NCBI GenBank assembly: GCA_040268355.1
Contig: JAWRIT010000037.1
Coordinates: forward strand, 1 to 24,495
Reading direction: 5' to 3'
DNA: 24,495 bases
Source: UBA1367 sp040268355
GTDB lineage: Bacteria > Actinomycetota > Coriobacteriia > Coriobacteriales > Atopobiaceae
Shown piece after piece: positions 13,764 through 21,507 of the stretch (positions within the stretch are counted from its first letter, which is position 1; every line of letters begins with the position of its first letter). The translations under genes were made by a program, and so were the position numbers. The notes beneath the pieces are model-generated. The model saw nothing but the letters and a program-made list of their open reading frames with translations, was not told where the DNA came from and ran no database searches.

Positions 13764-15192
13764 AGAGGTACTGCGACCCGCGCGCCTGCTCGACCTGCAG
13801 GATGGCGCTCACGTTGGCACGCTCCACCTCGTTCAGGGCCCCCTCGTTGAACACGTCCGAAGGGTGGTACCAGCTCTTCGACGAGAAGTGCTCGGAGAGC
13901 TCGCCGGCCTCGAACACGTAGCCGTGCCGCGCGTAGATCTCGTTGCGTGCGACGAACAGGTCGTAGTCGCTCAACTGCTCGAGCTCGGACGCCTCGTAGA
14001 CGCGCGTCGCGGACTCGGGCAGCATGTACTCGCCCGCATCGGCGTCGGCGTCACCATCGGCGTCGGCGCCCTCGTCGGCATCCGCGTCATCGTCTGCGTT
14101 CGAACTGCCACCGGACGCGAAGTCGGGAGTCTCCGCACGCAGCAGGTTGGCTCCCTCGTCCGCCATGCCGTCGCCCGTCAGCGCATGGAGGGTGTCGGCG
14201 TCGCCGTCGACCAAAAAGTACGCGACGTCGCGCAGGTAGTACCCGGCACCCTCGATGCCACCGGGCCCCTCGCTCAGATACTCGATCGACGAGGTGTCGA
14301 GCAGCACCTGGGACGCCAGCTTGCCGTCCGCCGCATAGGTCTCCATGAGGCCGTCCTCGATGCGCCAGTAGCGCCCGTCCAGAGAGCGGTCCGTCTTCCA
14401 CCACCCGTCGAGCGACGCGACGACTGCGGCCGCATCGCGTTCGGAGACGCCCGCACTCGTCGTCGACGTGTCGGTCACATCGGTCGCCTGCTCATGCGGC
14501 ATGAGCGCCCGGAAGATGCCAACGAGCAGCAGGCCCGCCGCCAGGGCGACCAGGCTGATGATCAGCTGCCGAGAGGGCCCTGCCGAGCCGTGCGGGTCGC
14601 CTCGCCTGCTCGTCTCGTACGCCCGACCGCTCCATGCGCGGGAGACGTATCCCTGGGCCGTCGCCTCGTCCATGTCCCATGCGTCGTCGTCGCCCACAAA
14701 GACGCGGGTGTCGTCCGCAGAGGACCCCTCATGGGCGAACTGCACGAACACCTCTTGCGGAGTGTCCTGCGCGGCCTGCGCGACCACGGTCGCCTCGTGC
14801 GGGGCGTCCTGGGCCCCATCCTGCCCGTCGGCGGGCACGTCAGAGGCGACCTCGTCAGGGGCCTCCTGGTCCGTGGCGGCATCGTCTGCCGCCGGCTCGC
14901 TGTCCCGTGCGACCATGCCCTCCTCGTGGGATCGGCCCTCCTCGGCAGGCTCGACATCCGGCTCGTCTGCGGGAGCCTCGGCGTCAGCATCCTCATCCGG
15001 CTCGGCAGGATCGGACGCCCCGGCCTCGTCCTCCCACAGCGGCGCGACCTCCTCGTCCTCCAGAGGCAGCTGGTCGAGCGGGTCGACGTCCCCCTCGGCC
15101 GCCTTGGTGACACGCATCACACGTGCGCCGCACCGCTCGCAGTAGCGCGCCCAATCGGGAAGCTCTGCTCCACAGTTTGCGCAGTACACCAC
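13762..15192 (-). CDS. Zinc-ribbon, single-pass membrane protein with a C-terminal YARHG domain
   Basis: This 476-residue protein starts with a zinc ribbon (Cys4, Cys7, Cys18, Cys21 in YCANCGAELPDWARYCERCG). An acidic, Ala/Glu/Asp/Pro-rich low-complexity stretch follows (about residues 30-190), then one membrane segment (about 208-230, IISLVALAAGLLLVGIFRAL). After that comes an uncharacterised region (about 240-365), an Asp/Ala repeat linker, and a YARHG domain (about 407-465, YDLFVARNEIYARHGY). YARHG domains are thought to act outside the cell, so the ribbon would be cytoplasmic and the rest extracytoplasmic. The biochemical role is unknown. It starts with tandem GTG codons and only a weak GGTGA ribosome site, so the start (15192 or 15189) is a little uncertain, though the Cys positions support it. 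It is a single-gene unit between the MscS gene and the amino-acid transporter operon. Confidence 0.8.
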   Translation of the reverse strand: MVYCANCGAELPDWARYCERCGARVMRVTKAAEGDVDPLDQLPLEDEEVAPLWEDEAGASDPAEPDEDADAEAPADEPDVEPAEEGRSHEEGMVARDSEPAADDAATDQEAPDEVASDVPADGQDGAQDAPHEATVVAQAAQDTPQEVFVQFAHEGSSADDTRVFVGDDDAWDMDEATAQGYVSRAWSGRAYETSRRGDPHGSAGPSRQLIISLVALAAGLLLVGIFRALMPHEQATDVTDTSTTSAGVSERDAAAVVASLDGWWKTDRSLDGRYWRIEDGLMETYAADGKLASQVLLDTSSIEYLSEGPGGIEGAGYYLRDVAYFLVDGDADTLHALTGDGMADEGANLLRAETPDFASGGSSNADDDADADEGADADGDADADAGEYMLPESATRVYEASELEQLSDYDLFVARNEIYARHGYVFEAGELSEHFSSKSWYHPSDVFNEGALNEVERANVSAILQVEQARGSQYL

Positions 15193-15321
15193 GTATCACC
15201 AATCTTTCGTTGCGTCGTAGCCCTACCGTACAAGCCTAACACCTTCCCCGGCGCGCCCTCGCGCCCGTGCCAGGTGGCCCCTCGCGCGACGCCCTCACGG
15301 CAGAGACGCGCGAACGACCTG

Positions 15322-16074
15322 CTAATGGCCGCGAATGGAGTCGAGGAAGTCCCGGGCGCGATCGGTCTTGGGGTGATCGAAGAAGGTGTCGGGCGAGCCC
15401 TCCTCCACGATCTTGCCATCCGCCATGAATACCACGCGATTGGCCACGCGCCGCGCGAAGTTCATCTCGTGGGTCACCACCACCATGGTCATGCCCTCAC
15501 GGGCCAGCTCGACCATGACCTCGAGCACCTCGTTGATCATCTCGGGATCGAGTGCCGAGGTCGGCTCGTCGAAGAGCATGGCCGCAGGACGCATCGCCAG
15601 CGAGCGAGCGATGGCCACACGCTGCTGCTGGCCGCCGGAGAGCTGCGCGGGCACCTTGGCGGCCTGCGAGTCGACGCCCACGCGGCGCAGCAGCTCCATG
15701 GCCTCCTCCTCCGCCTGAGCCTTGGGCGTGCGCAGTACCTCGATGGGCCCCATCGTCACGTTCTCCAGGATGGTCTTGTGCGCGAAGAGGTTGAACGACT
15801 GGAACACCATGCCGACCTTGGCGCGCATCGCCGCGAGCGCCTTTCCCTCCTCGGGCAGCCGCTGGCCCTCGATCAGGATCTCGCCGGAGTCGATGGTCTC
15901 CAGCCGGTTGATGGCGCGGCACAGCGTCGACTTGCCCGACCCCGAAGGGCCGATCACCACGAGCACCTCCCCGCGCGCGACCGCGAGGTTGATGTCCTGC
16001 AGCACGTGCAGCTGGCCGAAGTGCTTGTCCACGTGGCGAAGCTCGATGACGGGCATGGCGGTTTCTGTGGTCAT
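15322..16074 (-). CDS. glnQ: Polar amino-acid ABC transporter ATP-binding protein (GlnQ/GluA type)
   Basis: This is the ATPase that powers uptake by the two permeases encoded just upstream. The 250-residue protein has the Walker A motif GPSGSGKST (42-50), the Q-loop in VFQSFNLF, the ABC signature LSGGQQQR (145-152), Walker B MLFDEP (166-171), and the switch His in VVTHEM. It matches the PAAT-family ATPases (GlnQ, GluA, HisP) throughout and has the usual length. An AAAGGA site precedes the ATG at 16074. It is the last gene of a four-gene minus-strand operon: binding protein, permease, permease, ATPase. The exact amino acid cannot be decided from the ATPase. Confidence 0.95.
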   Translation of the reverse strand: MTTETAMPVIELRHVDKHFGQLHVLQDINLAVARGEVLVVIGPSGSGKSTLCRAINRLETIDSGEILIEGQRLPEEGKALAAMRAKVGMVFQSFNLFAHKTILENVTMGPIEVLRTPKAQAEEEAMELLRRVGVDSQAAKVPAQLSGGQQQRVAIARSLAMRPAAMLFDEPTSALDPEMINEVLEVMVELAREGMTMVVVTHEMNFARRVANRVVFMADGKIVEEGSPDTFFDHPKTDRARDFLDSIRGH

Positions 16075-16093
16075 GGTGAGGTCCTTTGCTCCC

Positions 16094-16939
16094 CTACACG
16101 GGGCTCGCCGTCGTCCGCGAGATGATCGGGTTGCCCGAGCGGCGCGACACGTAGATGGACAGCTGGTTGATGGCGTAGTTCACCAGGATGTAGATGATCG
16201 CCACCACGAAGTAGGTGGAGACGAGCGCGTCGTGGTTGGAGATGAGCACGCGGGCGTTCTGCAGCAGGTCGGGGTAGCTCACCACGTAGGCCACGGTGGT
16301 GTCCTTGACCACCACGACCAGCTGCGAGATGAGCGAGGGGACCACGATGCGCAGCGCCTGCGGCAGGATGATCTTCCGCATGATCCTCCCGCCGCTCATT
16401 CCCAGCGCCATGGCGGCCTCGATCTGGCCGGACGGGACGGCGTTCACGCCCGCCCGGAAGACCTCGGCCAGCACGCCCGAGGCGGCCAGCGCCACCGGGA
16501 TCGTGATCATCCAAAAGGCGTCGATCTTGCCCACGTAGGTGGGAACCACCAGGAAGAAGAAGTAGATGAGCAGCAGGCTGGGCACGCCGCGGAAGAAGTC
16601 GATGACGACGCGGGCCGCCATGGAGAGCACGCGGTTGGCGCTCACGCGCCCCAGCATGAGCACCAGGCCCAGTGCCAGCGCCATGACGCCGGCGGTGACA
16701 GCCACCCTGACCGTGCCCGCAAAGCCCTGCAGCAGGTAGGACCAGGTCGCCCCGCTGGCAAAGAAGGTCCAGTACTTGGGGGCGAGCTGCCCGGTGCGCT
16801 CGAACTGGCGGTAGATGAGGTAGAGGCCGACGGCGACCGCCACGAGCGAGACGGCCGTGCCGATGGCCGCACGGCGCCGTCCCCGAGGACCGGGGGCCTC
16901 GTAGAGGGCGTCGCGCATGGAGGTGCCGGATGCGCTCAT
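16094..16939 (-). CDS. Amino-acid ABC transporter permease, second subunit (GluD-like)
   Basis: This 281-residue inner-membrane permease forms the heteromeric channel with the gene at 16936-17595. A cytoplasmic N-terminus of about 30 residues leads to a first helix (IGTAVSLVAVAVGLYLIY). A periplasmic stretch rich in aromatics (PKYWTFFASGATWSYLLQG) comes before the core HisM/GlnP-type domain. The ATPase-docking EAA loop reads GQIEAAMALGMSGGRIMRKIILPQA. The extra first helix and aromatic stretch resemble the GluD permease of the Corynebacterium glutamate importer. The start ATG overlaps the stop of the preceding permease in ATGA, so translation is coupled. A much longer open frame upstream belongs to the other permease in another frame. 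The gap to glnQ is 19 bp. Confidence 0.9.
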   Translation of the reverse strand: MSASGTSMRDALYEAPGPRGRRRAAIGTAVSLVAVAVGLYLIYRQFERTGQLAPKYWTFFASGATWSYLLQGFAGTVRVAVTAGVMALALGLVLMLGRVSANRVLSMAARVVIDFFRGVPSLLLIYFFFLVVPTYVGKIDAFWMITIPVALAASGVLAEVFRAGVNAVPSGQIEAAMALGMSGGRIMRKIILPQALRIVVPSLISQLVVVVKDTTVAYVVSYPDLLQNARVLISNHDALVSTYFVVAIIYILVNYAINQLSIYVSRRSGNPIISRTTASPV

Positions 16940-17595
16940 CTGAGGATCCTCACCTTCTTGTCGAGGCGGTTGCCGAGCTGGCCTAAGATCACGGCCGTCC
17001 CCGCATAGCACACCGCCGAGATGGTGAACGGGAGGATCCCGCCGACCGAGCGGGTGTTGATGTAGTTGACCAGGCCCGTCAGCTCCTGCGGGTTGAGCGG
17101 CACCTGGGAACCAAGGGCCGTCGTGAGCATGGTGGCGATGAGCAGGTTGGTCATGGGCAGCACCGCCGAACGCAGCGCCTGCGGGATGACCACCTTGCGC
17201 ATGGTCTGGGAGAAGGTGAGCCCGATCGAGCGCGCGGCCTCGATCTGCCCCACACCGATGGTGTTGATGCCGCTCATGAAGTTCTCCGAGCCGAAGCTCG
17301 AGGCGAGCATGACCACCGCGACCATCACGCAGGTCTTCCACGGCAGCACGACGCCCAGGTTCGGCAAGGCGTAGGCGATGATGACGAGCAGCGAGACGCC
17401 GGGGATGTTGCGGAAGATCTGCACGTAGAGGTCACCGACGACGCGCAGCGGCCGCACCGGGGAGACGCGCATCACCGTGACCGCGACTGCGATGAGCATG
17501 GCGATGGCGAAGGCCACGACGGTCATGCTGTAGGTGGTCCAGATGGCCTGCAGGTACTTGTTGCCGTAGGTGGAGAGAAGCTCGGAGAGTCCCAT
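16936..17595 (-). CDS. Amino-acid ABC transporter permease, first subunit (GlnP/GluC-like)
   Basis: This 219-residue permease is of the typical PAAT length. Its helices include YSMTVVAFAIAMLIAVAVTV, and LYVQIFRNIPGVSLLVIIAY is the usual FRN/GTP-type segment. The EAA loop is GVGQIEAARSIGLTFSQTMRKVVIPQA-like. The ribosome site AAAGGGGG lies upstream of the ATG at 17595. It follows the binding-protein gene after 125 bp that contains a strong hairpin, which could set the ratio of binding protein to permease. Its stop overlaps the start of the second permease by four bases. Two non-identical permeases in one operon suggest a heterodimeric importer. Confidence 0.92.
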   Translation of the reverse strand: MGLSELLSTYGNKYLQAIWTTYSMTVVAFAIAMLIAVAVTVMRVSPVRPLRVVGDLYVQIFRNIPGVSLLVIIAYALPNLGVVLPWKTCVMVAVVMLASSFGSENFMSGINTIGVGQIEAARSIGLTFSQTMRKVVIPQALRSAVLPMTNLLIATMLTTALGSQVPLNPQELTGLVNYINTRSVGGILPFTISAVCYAGTAVILGQLGNRLDKKVRILR

Positions 17596-17677
17596 GGACT
17601 CGCCCCCTTTGACACCGGGAACCGCACGACCTGTGCGCGGGCCCCTGCCGGAACGCCTTCACGGCGCGGAAAGAGAG

Positions 17678-17709
17678 GCGTCCGCACCCCAAAGCCAGGT
17701 TGCGGACGC
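17678..17709 (-). terminator. Strong intercistronic hairpin between binding protein and permease
   Basis: GCGTCCGCA (17678-17686) pairs perfectly with TGCGGACGC (17701-17709) across a 14-base loop. In the direction of transcription it lies 11 bases after the binding-protein stop and is followed by the pyrimidine-rich CTCTCTTTCC. It is probably a partial terminator or a 3' mRNA stabiliser that lets the binding protein be made in excess of the membrane subunits, a common arrangement in such operons. Confidence 0.65.
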
Positions 17710-17720
17710 GAAGGTTGGCG

Positions 17721-18740
17721 CTATTCGGCGTCGAGCTCGCCGACTGCGGGCGGTTCGGGAACCTCGGTCTGGCCGGTGCGATCACCGATGGTCAGCTGCC
17801 AGAGCTCGGCCCAGATGCCCGACTCCTCGACGTCGGCGAGGAACTCGTTGACGAAGTCGACGGCGCCCTCGGCGTCCTTCGAGAGGCCGATGCCATAGGG
17901 ATCGATGGGGCCAAAGAGGTCGCCCACGATCTTGTACTTGTTGGGGTTGCGGGCAATCGCGCCCAGGTGCAGCGTGTTGTCGATGACGTAGGCGTCCACG
18001 CGACCCTGCTCCAGCGCGGCGCGGGCCTCCTCGTCAGTCGAGAACTGCTGCAGGACGGCCTCGGGCGCGTACTCCTCCATGATGGTGGGGCCGGTGGAGC
18101 CGGACTGCACCGCCACGTTCTTGCCCGCGAGGTCGTCGAGGCCGGCGATGTCCCCGTTGTCCTTGGCCACCAGGATGGACTGCTGCGAGGTGTAGTAGGG
18201 ACCCGCGAAGTCGATGATCTCGCGGCGCTCGTCGGTGATGGAGTAGGTGGCGAAGACGGCGTCGACCTGGTCGTTGGTGAGCACCGACTCGCGCGTGTCG
18301 GAGGTGACCTGGGTCAGCTCGTACTTGGTCTCGTCACCCAGGATGTAGCGGGTGAGCAGCTGGTAGAGGCCGGCGTCGAAGCCACGGATGGCCCCGTCCT
18401 CGACGTTCTCCAGGCTGAAGAAGGTGGAGGTGCGGGTGCCGCCGACGCGCATCGTCCCCGCCTGCTTGATCTTGCTCGCCCAGCCGCTGGCGGCGATGAC
18501 GTCGTCTGCCGCCACGGCCCCGGTCGCGATCAGGGCGTCGTAGCGTTCGGCGTCGACCTGGGGAGCCTCCTGCTCGTCCTCGACGGGGGCGTCGGCGTCA
18601 GTGTCGGTGGTGGTGGCGGGGGCGTCGTCGGCGGCGTCGTCCGAGCCACCGCACGCGGCGAGACCGAGGGCGGCGAGGGTGCCGGCACCGAGCGCCAGGG
18701 CCTGGCGACGATCGAACATGAGCTTGTCGATGGACTTCAT
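17721..18740 (-). CDS. Amino-acid ABC transporter substrate-binding lipoprotein (glutamate/glutamine type)
   Basis: This 339-residue binding protein captures an amino acid outside the membrane for the permease pair. The signal peptide contains an RR pair (FDRRQALALG, possibly Tat-dependent) and the lipobox LAAC with Cys30 as the lipidated residue. An acidic Thr/Asp/Glu-rich linker (about residues 31-65) tethers the SBP_bac_3 domain. That domain has the family signatures FDAGLYQLL, VDAVFATYSITDERREIIDFAGPYY and the second-lobe GKNVAVQSGSTG. The FATYSITDER and AGPYY wording resembles GluB of Corynebacterium, so glutamate is my best guess, with glutamine next. AAGGAGG precedes the ATG at 18740; a longer open frame upstream lacks a ribosome site. 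It is the first gene of its operon. Confidence 0.92.
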   Translation of the reverse strand: MKSIDKLMFDRRQALALGAGTLAALGLAACGGSDDAADDAPATTTDTDADAPVEDEQEAPQVDAERYDALIATGAVAADDVIAASGWASKIKQAGTMRVGGTRTSTFFSLENVEDGAIRGFDAGLYQLLTRYILGDETKYELTQVTSDTRESVLTNDQVDAVFATYSITDERREIIDFAGPYYTSQQSILVAKDNGDIAGLDDLAGKNVAVQSGSTGPTIMEEYAPEAVLQQFSTDEEARAALEQGRVDAYVIDNTLHLGAIARNPNKYKIVGDLFGPIDPYGIGLSKDAEGAVDFVNEFLADVEESGIWAELWQLTIGDRTGQTEVPEPPAVGELDAE

Positions 18741-19097
18741 GAGTTCCTCCTTGTGTCGTGCCTCAGCGGCGAAGCGACCCCAACATACTGTGCTCAGCAT
18801 TACCCAATTGTGGGCCCTGTTAGACGAAATGCATAAAATCGTAATTGACTTGCTACATGCGGCCCATCCAACGGAGGAACGCCTGTCTGCCGACACGGGG
18901 CTCCCGGAGCCTCATACGGCGATCACGGCACCAGAAACCCCAGCATAGGGCCGTGCCCTCCCTCGGGACGCCTCTTGGGGCCATATCCTAGCAGTTCACT
19001 CGGATGTGTCAACGAAATGAATACGTTTTGTGCAGGACGGCCTGCGGTCGTGCCGACCGGATAGACTCCGCGCCCGTCCCTTGGGGCGCCCCCGTGC
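18741..19097. other. 357-bp intergenic region between uppP and the transporter operon
   Basis: No gene is visible on either strand here. The part nearest the binding-protein gene (18781-18860) is clearly AT-richer than its surroundings and contains ATGCAT and CAATTG dyads. A good minus-strand promoter lies at 18985-19012, and a small hairpin GCAGG-ACGG-CCTGC at 19032-19045 follows the uppP end. If the promoter is real, the transporter mRNA has a leader of about 240 bases. Confidence 0.6.
18985..19012 (-). promoter_or_regulatory. Candidate promoter for the amino-acid transporter operon
   Basis: On the minus strand TTGACA (a perfect -35, 19012-19007) is followed after 16 bases by TAGGAT (18990-18985). 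This predicts a start near 18978 and a leader of about 240 nt before the lipoprotein gene. A closer promoter in the AT-rich block at 18781-18860 cannot be excluded. Confidence 0.5.
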
Positions 19098-20018
19098 CTA
19101 CCGCGACAGGAAGTAGAATATGACCGCCATGCCGAGCAAGATGCGGTAGCGGCCGAAGGGCCGGAAGTCGTGGCGGCGCACGAAGTCCATCAGGAAGCGG
19201 ATGGCCGCGATCGACACCGCGAAGGCCGCCACGCAGCCCACGATAAGCACCTGCCATTCGGCCGCCGTGAAGACGTTGCCCTTGAGGAAGAACTTCACCA
19301 GGCGCAGGGCGCTCGCCCCCACCATCACCGGTATGGCCAGAAAGAAGGTGAACTCGGCCGCCACGGGACGCGAGCAGCCCAGAAGGAGCCCGCCTATGAT
19401 GGTCGATCCCGAGCGGGAGGTCCCCGGGACTATGGAGAGGATCTGGAAGGCCCCGATGCCCAGCGCCGTGGGCCAGTCGAGCTCGTCAAGGCTTTGCACG
19501 CGCGCGAGGGCGTCGACCTGCTCGGCCGTGCTCGGCGCAGAGGCGGACGTCTCCAGGTCTCGGGGATGGGAGGCTTCGTTCGCGCCGAGCCTGCGCGCCT
19601 GCCGCCGCCTCTCGTCCTCGATCGCGATGAACAAGGTGCCGTAGAACATGAGCGCGCCAGCGATCACATACGGGCTGCCGAGGTGCTTCTCCATCCAGTC
19701 GTCGAGGGGGATGCCCACCAGCGCCGCCGGAATGCAGGCCACGATGACCTTTGCCCAAAGCACCCAGGTGGCGCGGCGCTCGCCGGCGTCCTTGTGACGC
19801 GAGAAGGGATTGAGCCTGGAGAAGAACTGCACGCAGACCGCCAGGATCGCCCCCAGCTGGATGACCACCAAGAACATGTCCCAGAAGTCGCGCGAGACGT
19901 CCAGGGTGACGAACTGGTTGAGCAGGAGCAAATGTCCGGTGGAGGAGACGGGGAGCCACTCGGTGATTCCCTCGACGATGCCGAACAGGATGGCTTTCAG
20001 GAGCTCGAGTACGTTCAT
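19098..20018 (-). CDS. uppP: Undecaprenyl-diphosphatase UppP (BacA)
   Basis: UppP is an integral membrane phosphatase that recycles undecaprenyl pyrophosphate to the lipid carrier used for peptidoglycan synthesis; overexpression gives bacitracin resistance. The 306-residue protein has both signature motifs: the Glu-rich EGITEWLPVSSTGHL (residues 16-30) and PGTSRSGST (198-206) with its catalytic Arg. Several hydrophobic helices surround them. A hydrophilic insert of about 45 residues (134-180, Arg/Glu-rich) separates the halves and makes it longer than the usual 265-280. The ribosome site before 20018 is weak (AGGTCAG). It diverges from the cell-wall hydrolase-like gene, which fits a common cell-wall theme. 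Confidence 0.95.
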   Translation of the reverse strand: MNVLELLKAILFGIVEGITEWLPVSSTGHLLLLNQFVTLDVSRDFWDMFLVVIQLGAILAVCVQFFSRLNPFSRHKDAGERRATWVLWAKVIVACIPAALVGIPLDDWMEKHLGSPYVIAGALMFYGTLFIAIEDERRRQARRLGANEASHPRDLETSASAPSTAEQVDALARVQSLDELDWPTALGIGAFQILSIVPGTSRSGSTIIGGLLLGCSRPVAAEFTFFLAIPVMVGASALRLVKFFLKGNVFTAAEWQVLIVGCVAAFAVSIAAIRFLMDFVRRHDFRPFGRYRILLGMAVIFYFLSR

Positions 20019-20209
20019 GGCGCTGACCTGCCCATCTCATACGCGGCGGACACGGCGGCGAAGGCCAGCAGACCAGGCGCCCCCGTCGTGCGAACCCTAC
20101 CAGCTTAGCGCTCGCCGGCGCGGCGATGGGAAGCCCACAGGCGACCCCATCACTCCCCCACAGCGTGCCCCGGGTCATGGAAATGCGGTGTCCTTGGGAC
20201 CTCCGGCGG

Positions 20210-20215
20210 TATGAT
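20210..20215 (+). promoter_or_regulatory. Candidate -10 box of the cell-wall protein gene
   Basis: TATGAT matches the -10 consensus at five of six positions and lies about 57 bp before the GTG start. No convincing -35 box is found 16-18 bp upstream, so the promoter is tentative. Confidence 0.35.
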
Positions 20216-20271
20216 AGGCCACCAACGCGTGCTTTTCGCTCTTGTCCTGTTCCCGTCGAGAAGAGGTACTC

Positions 20272-21426
20272 GTGCACCAACGCGCCCAGCGGATCATCGC
20301 CCTCACCCTGGCAGCCACCATCGCAGGCCTGTCGCTTCCGGCGAGCCCGGCGCAGGCCGCCACCTACGCGGAGCTCCAGCAGCAGGTGGAGGAGGCGACC
20401 GCGGCCTATAACGAGGCCCTCTCGAACGTCGAGCGCATCCAGGGCGAGATCGACGAGAACGAGGCGCGCATCAGCGAGATCGAGCAGGAGCTGCCCGAGC
20501 GGCGCGGGCGCGCCGGCGCGTCCGTCCGAGCGCTCTACAAGATGCAGCAGGGCAGCGGCGGCCTCATCGACCTCGTGCTCTCCTCGGAGGACTTCAGCAG
20601 CTTCGTCGCGACGATCGCCTACCTCGACCGCATCCAGGAGCGGCATCTCTCCGAGATCGAAAGTCTGACCTCGCTCAACAGCGAGCTGCAAGAGACGCGC
20701 GAGCTCCTGGGCGCCCAGAAGGGCGAGGCCGAGCAGGAGGCCGAGCGCGCGAAGGACGCCCAGACGGAGGCGATCGCCGCACGCGAGGCGGTGCGCCAGC
20801 AGGCCATCGCGCAGGCGGCGGCCGAGCAGGCCGCGGCGCAGGCCGCCATCGAGGAGGCGTCGAAGGCCGCCAATGCGGGCGAGACCTTCACCAACGCGAG
20901 CGGTCAGCAGGCGCCCGTCTCGGTCCCCACAGACACCTCCACGCCGGCGGAGTCGGTGGAAGAGGAGCCCGCTACGCAGGACGAGCCGGAAGAGACCCCG
21001 GCGGAGCAGCCCGCGCAGCAGGAGCCAGCCGAGCAGCCGAGCCAGACGACGACCGTCACCTCCGAGCGCGACGCCTTCGTGAGCAAGTGGGCCGGCCGCA
21101 TCGACGCCTACCTGGCGGGATCGGCGCTGTCGGGCTACGGCTCGACCTTCGCCGAGGCCGCCTGGGACTACAACGTGGACCCGCGCTGGTCGCCCGCCAT
21201 CTCGTGCATCGAGAGCTCCAAGGGAGCCGCCTGCTTCCTTCCCCACAACGCCTGGGGCTGGGGCAGCTCGAGCTGGGGCGACTGGGACAGCGCCATCCGC
21301 GGCCACGTGGCCGGACTCTCGGCGGGATACGGCTACACCATCTCCCCCTCCGCAGCCCAGCGCTACTGCCCGCCCACCTGGCAGCATTGGTACTCGTCGG
21401 TGCTCTCGGAGATGAACAGCATCTAG
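20272..21426 (+). CDS. Secreted coiled-coil protein with a C-terminal lysozyme-like domain
   Basis: This 384-residue exported protein probably acts on peptidoglycan. A signal peptide ends PASPAQA (cleavage likely after residue 29). A long coiled coil follows (about 32-185, with repeated Glu/Gln/Ala heptads and VRALYKMQQGSGGLIDLVLSS-like wording), as in the PcsB/CwlO N-terminal domain that is held inactive by FtsEX. A Pro/Glu/Gln/Thr linker (about 205-265) leads to the C-terminal domain. That domain contains YGSTFAEAAWDYNVDPRWSPA and then CIESSKG with Glu314 as candidate catalytic acid, plus NAWGWGSSSW. It looks like a lysozyme/glucosaminidase-type fold and not the NlpC/P60 or CHAP domain usual in this family. 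The GTG at 20272 has AAGAGG upstream; an in-frame TTG ten codons earlier is less likely. It diverges from uppP. Confidence 0.8.
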   Translation: MHQRAQRIIALTLAATIAGLSLPASPAQAATYAELQQQVEEATAAYNEALSNVERIQGEIDENEARISEIEQELPERRGRAGASVRALYKMQQGSGGLIDLVLSSEDFSSFVATIAYLDRIQERHLSEIESLTSLNSELQETRELLGAQKGEAEQEAERAKDAQTEAIAAREAVRQQAIAQAAAEQAAAQAAIEEASKAANAGETFTNASGQQAPVSVPTDTSTPAESVEEEPATQDEPEETPAEQPAQQEPAEQPSQTTTVTSERDAFVSKWAGRIDAYLAGSALSGYGSTFAEAAWDYNVDPRWSPAISCIESSKGAACFLPHNAWGWGSSSWGDWDSAIRGHVAGLSAGYGYTISPSAAQRYCPPTWQHWYSSVLSEMNSI

Positions 21427-21462
21427 GAAAGCCGGCCGCAAGGAGCCTCCACGGCAAAAGAC

Positions 21463-21483
21463 GGGTACAGTAGGCAGGTACCC
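21463..21483. repeat. Inverted repeat before the M16C protease gene
   Basis: GGGTAC and GTACCC face each other with a nine-base spacer, 24 bp before the protease start. It may be an operator or a weak hairpin at the end of the preceding gene. The spacer and left arm contain TACAGT, which could serve as a -10 box. Confidence 0.35.
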
Positions 21484-21507
21484 ATCACGAGCCAGGAGGC
21501 ACGATCC

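Noticed and set aside
15250..15265. Hairpin GGCGCG-CCCT-CGCGCC after the glnQ gene as a terminator
   Set aside because: Such GC stems are frequent by chance here, and no U-tract follows on the minus strand.
20242..20271. TTG start for the cell-wall protein, ten codons earlier
   Set aside because: The extra residues would disturb the signal peptide, and the ribosome site AAGAGG fits the GTG at 20272.
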